Assembly: GCF_000002235.5 (NCBI RefSeq)
Contig: NW_022145547.1
Span: 2,042,001 to 2,106,000, forward strand
Source: Strongylocentrotus purpuratus
Lineage: Eukaryota; Echinodermata; Echinoidea; Camarodonta; Strongylocentrotidae
Length of the DNA stretch: 64,000 nucleotides
Reading direction: 5' to 3'
The notes under the pieces are model-generated. The model did no database searches. It saw nothing but the letters and a program-made list of their open reading frames with translations, and had not been told where the DNA came from. Numbering within the stretch: position 1 is the stretch's first letter; the number at the start of each line of letters is the position of its first letter. The translations under genes and the position numbers were made by a program. Below, one piece after another: positions 57,701-64,000 of this stretch.

Positions 57701-60130
57701 AATGCGAGCAGCTAGGGGAGGTCTAAACATTTCTATGAGCACCCTGATATTATAAGAATGGGGACAGCCCGAATCAACTACGCTGGAAGCAAGCAAACAG
57801 ACACCTCACATTCAACAAGCATTTCTCTCGTCATCAAGATATTTCTGAAAAGGAAATTAACTGCGCATAAACTGAAAAGGACTGAAATTTTGTCCCTTCA
57901 AGCATTACACATTTTTTTTTCTTTCAATGAAAAAAGTAAACATACTGTAAGCCCCCCTAAACACAATTGACGTATATCACAACCTTGAACCACGCTCGCT
58001 GAGGGCAAAGTACAACGAAATTTTTCATATCATAATAGAAGTATTTTCAATGACCATGGTTCCAATTCTATTCAATGAAACCATGGTCATTATGCATGAA
58101 TATGTACACAGTACATATTGGTAGAACGGGTTTATTATATGCACATATCGGCGTTCTTATCAATCATCATCAATACAATTATTCCCAGACTAACATGTAG
58201 TATAATATACATGATATAGTCACTATAGTACGTTTCGATTTCTGAACAGAAGGATTTCTTCTCAGCTCATAATATGTATCCCGAGTACTTGAGTTTGAGA
58301 ATATTAACGATAGATAATATTTGCACGCGAATTTAAATGTGATAATACGGAACTAAGTTTTATCAACCCTGCATATATCTTTTCGCAATGGTTCATTTTG
58401 AGCGAAATCCTTTTAGAAATTTCGATATAGAGCAACGAGAAGTAATTTTTCCAAAATCGTGACTTCGGGGAGCGGGACCTGAGATTCTTTATCTTAACTA
58501 AAATAATTTTTAACAAAAAAATTATGTTTAAAAATATTTTGTGTACGGTATAACATTTAAACCAGGCGCTTTTACTTATAGCATTTCGAGGCCGAAGTTC
58601 ATAGTTTCAGCAAAATGAACAGAGCAATTTATTAAAGCGTCAAAATCTGATCCTTTATGCATTTTGACATTTTTCTTCCGATTTGGATATATCATCGGTT
58701 GGTGATAATCTTTAATATTAGAACAACTTTTTTTGCAGGAGAGGTGTTACATTATGACTAAAAACACGTTGGTCCTTGATAGACTAACATGTTATAAGGA
58801 TGAACAAAAATGGGAAACTTGGGGAAAATAGATTCAGACCAGCCATTTTCCCGATTCAAGACCATAGGATTCAAAGGGCTCGACAAAGGGTCGTTAGTCC
58901 ACCCTACTAATTTGACCAGTGGTAGAGTGCACTGGGGCAACACTACATAACTTGTACTTTGCACATTAAAACTCAGAAGTTTACAACTCGGAGGTGTTGC
59001 GGGCGCAGGTCCATAGAAGACAACTAGCTGGGTAATCCAACACCAACGAAAGTGTAAAGTCAAAACGCATTTTATAACCTTGTAATTCTATATTTTGTCT
59101 ATCCACAAGTTAGTATGAGATGAAAGATCATGTTTGTTAATTTTTGATATGTTGCATTATGTCATGTGCGTATAGAAGTTGTCACGATATTTATATACAA
59201 TTTCCATATGTTTACTGGGCTCATAAAATAAAACCAGATAAACATTCAAATGAGATATGTATGTAATTACCATTGGTGAACTTTATTATTAAGTACATAA
59301 CTAATGTTTGATACAAATTCAGGTTCCAAATTCTTATGAGGGTTAATTTACTCGATTGAATTGGCAGGGTAAGGACTGGGGAGACAGACTTCAAAGTCAC
59401 AGGGCTACCCATGGAAGATGTTCTTCTGTTCTACTTATATTAGAGTCTGGTTGAGCAGTCTAGTTAATCAAATGGACAAGCAAGTTCAAGCCAAGTCATA
59501 TTCATCATTGTTAAATATCTTTAATCTATAGGCTTTTATTGTATTAGAATGGCAGGGACCTGTTTGAGGAGTGTATTTAGGAAGCGCTAAGCGTTTTCAG
59601 TTTTTTTGCTCTTCATTCGTACTATTTTCAAAATTTCATTGTACATTTGCGTATTCTATGCTATAATACTCAGACGTTTTTGAAAGGTTTAATAAATATA
59701 TATAAGCTGCATACGTTTTAAAGTGTCAAAACCCTTATTTCCAGAATAAGTCGGGGGCAACATGTATATATCTCAAACATTGTTCCTATTTCCAAGAGCT
59801 TAAAATCATAATATTATTTTTCTATTCTTTTATAGTCACATGATTGTATATAGAAACGGCACGAGGATCGGCGTAAAACGTAAACATTGACTTTGTTGAC
59901 AACTCTCAGGAATACCGCCCTTAAAAAGGGAATGATATAAATAAATGCTCGTATGACCATAATGACATTTCATAAACCATCGACTCAGTCGTGATCACCC
60001 CAATACGCAAACGATCACACACCAATATGGATTGAATGGATGATAGCAACCTACCTTGTATCAATATCGGAAAACAGACGAAAAGCGACAGAGTTGATAA
60101 AAACAGTTTCAGAACTTTGAATGTTGCCAT
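33442..60130 (-). CDS. Tie-architecture transmembrane receptor lacking a kinase, with an ITAM-like tyrosine-rich tail
   Basis: This is a minus-strand gene of 16 exons: 60055-60130, 54434-54745, 51102-51377, 50339-50473, 49368-49532, 48909-49040, 48137-48295, 45612-45743, 39545-39832, 38525-38830, 37956-38026, 37131-37362, 36347-36588, 35841-35910, 34162-34267 and 33442-33733. The exon lengths sum to 2994 bp, or 997 residues plus stop, and every junction is in phase at GT-AG sites. The order is signal peptide, Ig, Ig, five EGF-like exons, Ig, three FN3, TM (about 877-899) and tail. Vertebrate Tie1/Tie2 share this plan with three EGFs, but continue into a tyrosine kinase. Here translation stops 98 residues after the TM. 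The Tie-like joint between Ig2 and the first EGF ([10 protein letters not shown], then [20 protein letters not shown]) supports the relationship. The protein should sit at the cell surface. Ligand and function are unknown; immune or vascular-type signalling is only inference. Confidence 0.88.
34162..34267 (-). CDS. Receptor exon 15: transmembrane segment
   Basis: It encodes an acidic stalk (GDDSGTRKP) followed by about 23 hydrophobic residues ([18 protein letters not shown] and on) and a YRR stop-transfer signal. It starts in phase 1 and ends in phase 2. Confidence 0.88.
34510..34800 (-). pseudogene. LINE reverse-transcriptase fragment
   Basis: It contains the catalytic motif [12 protein letters not shown], preceded by [13 protein letters not shown] (a decayed motif B) and followed by [10 protein letters not shown]. 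Only about 90 codons survive, within intron 15 of the receptor gene and on the same strand as the gene. It is a dead internal fragment. Confidence 0.75.
34817..34916. repeat. Hairpin repeat of about 100 bp
   Basis: CCCCGGTCCCCAACA on the left pairs with TGTTGGGGACCGGGG on the right. Inside that, AAATCTT pairs with AAGATTT, and CCATGCTTT with AAAGCATGG around a short loop. It looks like a very small MITE, inserted next to the LINE fragment. Confidence 0.6.
34993..35130 (+). repeat. tRNA-derived SINE-like repeat
   Basis: ATGGTTCAGTGGCAAAGC resembles a tRNA A-box region. AACTGTGAGGCCCCAGGATCGAAACC ends with a B-box-like GGATCGAAACC about 40 bp later. The cloverleaf is not convincing, so I call a SINE and not a tRNA gene. 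Confidence 0.5.
35841..38830 (-). CDS. Receptor exons 10-14: three fibronectin type III domains (residues about 559-865)
   Basis: FN3-1 is a single exon (38525-38830: [24 protein letters not shown]). FN3-2 is split over 37956-38026 and 37131-37362 (LEVIWE, then YMIYYAP and [15 protein letters not shown]). FN3-3 is split over 36347-36588 and 35841-35910 ([36 protein letters not shown]). The two split domains both carry a phase-0 intron, suggesting they arose by duplication from each other. The final GSSNWSEP is reminiscent of the WSxWS box of cytokine-receptor FN3 domains, with only the second half present. Confidence 0.85.
39545..39832 (-). CDS. Receptor exon 9: Ig-like domain 3 (residues about 463-558)
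   Basis: This is a 288-bp exon in phase 1-1. It has SSFICYVEG with the first Ig cysteine and [13 protein letters not shown] with the second (G-x-Y-x-C). It lies between the EGF and FN3 blocks, as in Tie receptors. Confidence 0.8.
41340..42470. other. CpG-rich block inside the receptor intron
   Basis: It is unusually rich in CG dinucleotides (GTCGCGAGTCGCGCGAGTAG near 41465, CGCGCGTAGAACGCGCG near 41713, ACGCGTCGGGGAAACATCGCGCG near 42072). TCCGG-containing motifs (CCGGACACCG, GTCCGGTAAT, GTCCGGTTAC) recur in both orientations. It could be a degraded transposon or a cryptic CpG-rich promoter. Neither is proven, and no coding exon is seen. Confidence 0.35.
42192..42311. repeat. Perfect 60-bp tandem duplication
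   Basis: The unit beginning GTTTTTTGGCAACATATTCT and ending CCGGTTACTCAA occurs twice, exactly 60 bp apart (starts 42192 and 42252), with no visible difference across about 57 bp. This points to a very recent slippage event. Confidence 0.9.
42778..42920 (+). pseudogene. LINE ORF2 C-terminal fragment
   Basis: The plus strand translates to [20 protein letters not shown], then [14 protein letters not shown] and a stop. This is the conserved tail of CR1/L2-type ORF2 (usually WNSLP followed by F-K-x-L-L-K). Only the last 45 or so codons remain. Confidence 0.6.
44515..44699. mobile_element. pogo/Tigger-like MITE, copy 1 (left end eroded)
   Basis: It ends TTTATAACGAGAGTGCACTG before TA and is about 85-90% alike by eye to 45152-45340 (GAAGTCCTTGGGACCCATGAAA, GGGACCAGAGATTTTACTTC). 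The left terminus lacks the CAGTGCA box. Confidence 0.65.
45152..45340. mobile_element. pogo/Tigger-like MITE, copy 2 (complete ends)
   Basis: CAGTGCACTCTCATTATAAA at the left is matched in reverse by TTTATAACGAGAGTGCACTG at the right, and the element is flanked by TA on both sides. It is 189 bp and non-coding. The CAGTG...TTATAA end style is known from pogo/Tigger members of the Tc1/mariner group. Confidence 0.8.
45612..50473 (-). CDS. Receptor exons 4-8: five EGF-like modules (residues about 222-462)
   Basis: Five symmetric phase-1 exons (50339-50473, 49368-49532, 48909-49040, 48137-48295, 45612-45743) are each cysteine-rich. Exon 4 is the most canonical EGF ([20 protein letters not shown]). 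Exon 6 has [16 protein letters not shown] and exon 8 has [15 protein letters not shown], in the laminin-EGF or Tie-like style. Exon 5 is the most divergent. The shared 1-1 phase allows duplication or loss of whole modules, which could explain five here against three in vertebrate Tie proteins. Confidence 0.82.
46231..47659. mobile_element. Kolobok-like (TTAA) non-autonomous DNA transposon with a nested element
   Basis: It has TTAA on both sides (46227-46230 and 47660-47663) and termini AGGGATAGTTGAGTTCTGTT and, reversed, AGGGGTAGTTGAGTTCTGTT. A TTAA target and RR...YY ends fit Kolobok better than piggyBac, though the latter cannot be excluded. Its own sequence is 46231-46623 plus 47510-47659, about 540 bp and non-coding. 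The rest is a nested Tc1/mariner-like palindrome. The outer flanks are degenerate GGTTAGGG/GGTTTAGG repeats. Confidence 0.75.
46624..47509. mobile_element. Nested Tc1/mariner-like palindromic element
   Basis: It is flanked by TA and has CAGTGCGTCC termini. Nearly the whole element is one inverted repeat. The left arm (46624 to about 47127) carries AACGAAACCGAGAATTGTCG and GTTAGTTTTCACTGGCTGCC, and the right arm carries their complements, around a loop of about 43 bp (47128-47171). A 92-bp segment with an AT-rich stretch (about 46884-46975) interrupts only the left arm, and part of the left arm (GGCGGGCGGTATCTG) is missing from the right arm. A solo arm of the same family lies at 5435. Confidence 0.8.
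47512..48136. other. Receptor intron 7, remaining part
   Basis: Apart from the right end of the Kolobok-like element, this is AT-rich intron sequence with no recognised feature. Confidence 0.5.
51102..51377 (-). CDS. Receptor exon 3: Ig-like domain 2 (residues about 130-221)
   Basis: This is a 276-bp exon, phase 1 to phase 1. It contains [11 protein letters not shown] (C-strand tryptophan) and [11 protein letters not shown] (the D-x-G-x-Y motif of Ig F-strands). It lacks the usual cysteine pair and ends in [10 protein letters not shown], as in Tie receptors just before the EGF block. Confidence 0.8.
52922..53811 (+). pseudogene. LINE 3' fragment of a different (I/RTE-like) clade
   Basis: The plus strand, antisense to the receptor gene, reads [40 protein letters not shown] and [20 protein letters not shown] in one frame to 53426. 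After frame changes it gives [20 protein letters not shown], then [12 protein letters not shown] and CWLNKDLPI with a stop at 53764. This is the thumb and C-terminal zinc-finger-like region of an ORF2. A (GAAC)n tail at 53789-53811 marks the 3' end. Disrupted frames and the missing catalytic palm make it a dead, 5'-truncated copy in receptor intron 2. Confidence 0.82.
54434..54745 (-). CDS. Receptor exon 2: Ig-like domain 1 (residues about 26-129)
   Basis: This is a 312-bp exon, phase 1 to phase 1. It has a WEYQCYRSE strand with the first cysteine and [12 protein letters not shown] with the second, which fits an Ig-like fold of the Tie N-terminal type. Confidence 0.75.
55805..55975 (-). repeat. 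Dispersed repeat family A, copy 3 (inverted)
   Basis: This is the reverse complement of the units at 22970 and 32525. It carries GTTTGCCACATGTGCAGTTTTGCACAAAACAATAGGCAC-type sequence and, at the end, TTAGCTCCATGAAAACCCTTTTAACACCGGTA. Confidence 0.5.
56648..56825 (+). repeat. Dispersed repeat, second copy of 5182-5365
   Basis: It has the same order of blocks as the copy at 5182: CCCATATACATCT, TGTGTA, CCAAATTT, GATGATTCCAGAACCTTGCA, ACACACCAATACTTA, GATCAAC and TTTTCTGATC. The two copies are clearly diverged from each other. Confidence 0.45.
60055..60130 (-). CDS. Receptor exon 1: signal peptide
   Basis: [10 protein letters not shown] begins a hydrophobic leader ([15 protein letters not shown]) and the exon ends in phase 1 at a GTAGGT donor. 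ATGs also occur in frame upstream (for example at 60181), but 60130 gives the most typical signal peptide. Confidence 0.75.
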
Positions 60131-61639
60131 TTTCTCCAGTAGTCTCCGCAACATCCACATCTCACACTCGAATTCCAACACGTATTCTCAATCAGCTAGC
60201 AATCTGTTTACGGTGAACTCTCACCCGACATTCAGTGTGAATATCCACATACACCTTCCTAGTCAGATGGCGTCTGTACACTCTTGTACCAGGAACTAAA
60301 TCCATGATATTAGTCTGTCATCAAGTCTCTCATGATAAAACTGATGGCAGGGTAATCAATTGAAATTAATTTCAAAGAAATTGCATTGACCATTGAAGAG
60401 AAGGTTCATTGATTTACAAAAAAAAACTAACTTTATTGTCATAATTGCAAAGGTGAAACTTTGATTAGACAGGGTTATCAAAATTCAATGCTTAGAAACA
60501 TTCGAAATAATGATTATTATCAATTACAACACGCTTACATACAGCACTGGCTTATCACCTGAAGAGCTCTCCGAACGCTACTGAGATGTGTGACGTCACA
60601 ATCATGTTACATGATTTGCACAAGCAGACGATGTCCCATAACATCTCACACATTTACAATGCCTGTTTTGTCATCTTCTCTTCAGTTATTTCTTTTACTT
60701 CACTTACCGTCAGGATAAATGTTTATTCACTTGCCTCATTCTAAACCCCGCGCATGGTATTATTTGATGAAAAATGCGGCGATAAAAAATAAAGGAATCC
60801 GTCGCATGCAAACAAACTTAGACGCCATTGTATTTTCAACTGCATACACCGCGATTTGTTAAAGAGGGAACAAATGCCGCCCATGCTGTCATTCCGGGGG
60901 TTGGCAATTTGATTGTGTGGTTTCGTTCACTGTTCAATAACCTCTATCATATCCTGTGTATTTACAAACAAACGATATTTAATCATCAGAATCGGTTTCA
61001 TTTCCCTAATGGTGTAAAATGCCATAACATTTATATACACTAACCTCATTATAATTTGAGAAATAATAGCATTGCAATTATGTTCATTCTATGGGATGTA
61101 TTGTGTATTGTTCGTCTTTTATTTTTACGCTTCACTGCTTGAGTAACATTTGCATTTCGGGAGGTATTTGGCATTTCAGTTTTCCTTTTAATTTGGTAAA
61201 ACAAAGTGAGCAGAATAATTATATGGGTCAATTTCTGGCATAGGGATAGGTATTCTAGGGGCAAATTATGGGCCAACTGAACATAATACTTGTCATAAAA
61301 ATTGCAAAGAATACACCTTTTTGTAGTATCGAATTAATTCTCATTTTTCTAATCTCTTTTGTTAATTTAGGATAAAATCTGATGGATAGTGACAAAGATT
61401 AAATATTTAGCCGATAGTATCAAAAGTATGAATTTGTCGGTTATCATGGTGTTGTGAAACAAGATATGACTGTCATGGAGTTGGTTTCGAAAAACTACTC
61501 CCTAAGTTCTCACAAGAGTTTGCAACGTTGGTTTTGCCGGAAACACAAATACATGCAGTGTATGTGACTATGGCTGATTTTGCAGCTCTAATTTGATGCT
61601 CACTTTACGACCATAGCAATTAGTGTCGGGTATTTAAGC
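60131..61639. promoter_or_regulatory. Upstream region of the receptor gene, with a CRE-like TGACGTCA
   Basis: This 1.5-kb interval separates the receptor start from the partial TXNDC12 duplication and should contain the receptor promoter. A palindromic TGACGTCA (60591-60598), the consensus CREB/ATF site, lies about 460 bp upstream of the ATG. The segment 61455-61495 matches the GTTTC...CCATGACAGTCATATC MITE end seen at 6900. Whether the site is used is unknown. Confidence 0.3.
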
Positions 61640-62865
61640 GTGTGCAGGGAGTGTGCTGAATTTAGCTTGACTCCCGCGCACGCCTATACAGTAATCGTTA
61701 TTGTTGTCCAATTTCGAAATCAAGTTTTATATCTGAAAAAAAACCCTTTTCCTTTAACAGGTTTAGGAGAACAATATGATTGGGCTACCTTTGAAGATGG
61801 ATTGAAGCTAGACAAAGAGAAGTAAGTTTATGATGATAAGTAGCTTACTCAATTTGGTTTAAACCCATACTTCACTTATTAAAAAAATACATTATTTGTT
61901 GTTCTTTTTCAAATGGGTGATGCTGATCGGTGTATTTTTCCAATAGGAAATAAATGATTTTCTGAAATAAAAACTCATAGACATAATATATATCTTATAG
62001 TTAAAATTATGCCAATTTGTGTGGAGTAAAGATTTTAAACTTAAACATGTATATACAGTATGTTGCCAACTTAAAACATATCTAGAGCCTAGCTGTTGTG
62101 ATCTACATGTGATGGATAAGCCTCCCTAGCAGACTAATTATTCTAGAGGGCCTTCTTGGCAGGCATATAGTTTTCATACAGAGTCATCATACTATTATGT
62201 ACAGGCCTATTACCATGTGATCTCTAATAATATTTTTCTTTCAGCGACAAACCTATGATGCTGGTCAATCACAAGACTTGGTGTGGAGCATGTAAAGGTG
62301 AATAATCTCACATTCTTCATTTGAGATCGAATGACAGACATATAGTGAAGGAAGCAGGAAAGTTCTAGATGTATACTGTATGAGAAAACTTTTTGACAAT
62401 TCTGAAGTGAATAATGCATGCTGGAACAGTGGAAACAGGTGGGGTTCTAATGTGGAACAGCAACAGGTTTGAATTTTAAATGGACATGTTTTATGAGATG
62501 TGAGTTGATCTAGTGGTACATTCACTTGGCAAGCTTTCTGTCTTTCCTACTAACTGGCTCAAGCGTACCTTGGCAACAGGTCGGTCCCCAGACTTATAGT
62601 AGATAATCATATCATGTCTGTAAGAACCAATTCTCACCCACACACACACATACCCAATGACAGGTTCCTTTTCCTTCTCAATCAACATTACTCATGAAAT
62701 ATTAGTCATGGAATTTGTTTGAAAATGTTTCAAAATATGGCTTAGAGTGAACCAGATCAAGAGTATCTTAACCAAATAGACAACAGCCTCTAAGAGAGCC
62801 CTGAACCCTGCTTCAAAGGACTTTACGCTTTGAGGCCATTCTCCCTCCAAGTTGCATTGTTACAT

Positions 62866-63145
62866 GCTTGGACTTTTGTTTTGGAGCACCCTGGCCTGGT
62901 GGAAGTATTTGTTAAATTAAGATTTCTAACCTGTGAATTCTGGGACCATTGCCCCCCGAGACTACCCTAATAGGCCCTCATTATTTTATAAAAAAGTATC
63001 CATAATTTCTGCAATAAACATTTTGGTCTGTATTCTGCAAAACTTTGATCCCCGTGCTGGTCTTAGTTTTAGTTTTAGTGCAAAATCAGGTTGTAACAAG
63101 GAAGTATGTCTCAGCTCTACATTTTCTTAGTTAAAAATTATCTAA
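62866..63145. other. About 275-bp segment unique to the second TXNDC12 copy
   Basis: In intron 3 of the duplicate, homology to copy 1 breaks after CATTGTTAC and resumes at CATTTAACAACTAAATTATTC. The extra sequence contains a small tandem TTAGTTTTAGTTTTAG and has no coding potential. It is either an insertion here or a loss in copy 1. Confidence 0.6.
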
Positions 63146-63619
63146 GACCTGCATTTAACAACTAAATTATTCATACCCTTACCTTGATAATCATCATATT
63201 TGTCAAATATAGCTAAATACTGACAGTGGCTAGACTAATATATTTGGCTACTCACAATCTAAGTCATGAAGTCTTAGCCTCATACATGTTATACAGGCCC
63301 AACAAGTTTCAATTCAGACCCTGCATAGAAAAAAAAAATAGTGCAGAGCCCTGTTGTAAAGTGACGATTGCTTCTTTTCCTGATGAATGTTATCTCATTG
63401 TGACACCTGCCATTGTGTTCCACACGTTGATACCTCTCTGTTTTCCTTTCCTGTTTTTACCATGTAGCATTAAAACCCAAGTTTGCTGCCAGTGAAGAAA
63501 TACTTAAATTAAGCAGTGACTTTGTGATGGTCAACGTAGAGGTGAGTAGTCATTTTAAAATGCTATACATGTATATATTATATAATATAATATTATATCT
63601 CAGTAGTTCAAAACAGAGT

Positions 63620-63801
63620 CGGGTTTACTTTTGGCTAAAAGACAACTTGGCCCAACTGCAAAAACGGTCAGTTTTTGCAGGTTTAGGGTTAGGTTAAGGG
63701 TTAGGGTTATGGTTAGGGTTAGAGTTAGGGTTAGGGTAAAATGACAAAAACTGACCGTTTTTTGCAGCTGGGTCGACTTGTCTTTGAGCCCAGTTAGCCC
63801 G
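63620..63801. mobile_element. Palindromic MITE with (TTAGGG)n loop, copy 3
   Basis: This is the orthologous partner of 20748-20920 in the duplicated intron. It has the same CGGGT...GCCCG ends, the same GCAAAAACGGTCAGTTTTTG stem and a loop (about 63680-63737) of GGTTAGGG-type repeats, slightly longer than in copy 2. Confidence 0.8.
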
Positions 63802-64000
63802 GGTTCTTCAAAACATGTTCACGTATCATGGATGATATTTTTGGCCAATCTAAAACTAGAATGTGAATGTGTATTCCAGATTTGCCTTCAGCCCCTTATT
63901 TTGAACATTTTATGCCAGGATTATTGACAATAGTAATTTCAAATGATACAAGGCACTATCCTCAAGTGTATAAACAGGTTAAAGTGCACCAATCAAAGGA

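Larger units (their letters stand above)
54746..60054. other. Receptor intron 1 (5.3 kb)
   Basis: This intron contains an inverted copy of dispersed repeat A (about 55805-55975), the second copy of the 5182-5365 repeat (56648-56825) and a short perfect hairpin near 58049-58096. No additional coding exon was recognised on either strand. Confidence 0.5.
61640..64000 (+). pseudogene. Partial TXNDC12 duplicate (exons 2-4 visible), no signal-peptide exon in view
   Basis: From 61640 the sequence parallels 17652 onward of the complete gene. Three exons have the same lengths, phases and splice sites: 61761-61821 ([17 protein letters not shown]), 62245-62297 ([17 protein letters not shown]) and 63468-63541 ([14 protein letters not shown] and on). 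Relative to copy 1, exon 2 has V to A and A to D changes, exon 3 has N to D and I to N, and exon 4 is unchanged. The active site WCGAC is intact and no stop or frameshift is seen. The first exon is not found upstream within the window and exons 5-6 lie beyond base 64000. It may be a live paralogue with a different first exon or a promoter-less partial copy; I lean to the latter with low certainty. Confidence 0.75.

Noticed and set aside
58758-59063. A 101-codon minus-strand frame in receptor intron 1.
   Set aside because: No domain, signal peptide or splice context was found; it is likely chance.

Overview
The window looks like nuclear DNA of a marine deuterostome, most likely an echinoderm and probably a sea urchin. 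The evidence is AT-rich, intron-rich metazoan genes with GT-AG introns, a Tie-type receptor ectodomain, many short palindromic DNA transposons, CR1/Jockey-type LINEs and tRNA-derived SINEs. The species assignment is inference. No rRNA gene, functional tRNA gene, operon or CRISPR array was seen.

Layout. (1) 1-3106, minus strand: the 5' part of a secreted C-type lectin gene. Its signal-peptide exon and two CTLD exons join in consistent phase, and the gene runs off the left edge. (2) 3107-7480: intergenic DNA with a 692-bp foldback element, solo repeat arms and a decayed LINE tail. (3) About 7486-15205, minus strand: a young LINE, 5'-truncated in ORF1, whose ORF2 is split by a 3972-bp LTR element (9541-13512). 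That element has apparently identical 676-bp LTRs and only a Gag-protease frame. (4) 16618-22386, plus strand: a complete six-exon gene for a TXNDC12/ERp18-like ER thioredoxin (161 aa, WCGAC active site, C-terminal NDEL). (5) About 24.84-29.39 kb: a 4.5-kb GA-rich minisatellite of 73-77-bp monomers that partly forms a trimeric higher-order repeat. (6) 33442-60130, minus strand: a 16-exon receptor gene of 997 codons with phase-consistent splicing throughout. Its order is signal peptide, Ig, Ig, five EGF-like exons, Ig, three FN3 domains, one TM segment and a 98-residue tail. This is the ectodomain plan of vertebrate Tie receptors. In place of a kinase it carries a short tail with seven tyrosines in SH2-ligand-like motifs, including an ITAM-like pair and a terminal YEEI. 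(7) 61640-64000, plus strand: a second, partial TXNDC12 copy (exons 2-4), without the signal-peptide exon in view and cut by the window edge.

The receptor gene therefore lies between two directly oriented copies of the TXNDC12 locus. Comparing the paralogous introns shows which mobile elements differ between the copies. Notable mobile elements are a palindromic MITE family whose loop is made of telomere-like TTAGGG repeats (three copies), a Kolobok-like TTAA element with a Tc1/mariner-like palindrome inside it, and a 1-kb mariner-like element with about 215-bp terminal inverted repeats.

The strongest candidate for something undescribed is the kinase-less, Tie-architecture receptor with an ITAM-like tail. 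All gene models are read from sequence only and have no transcript support.
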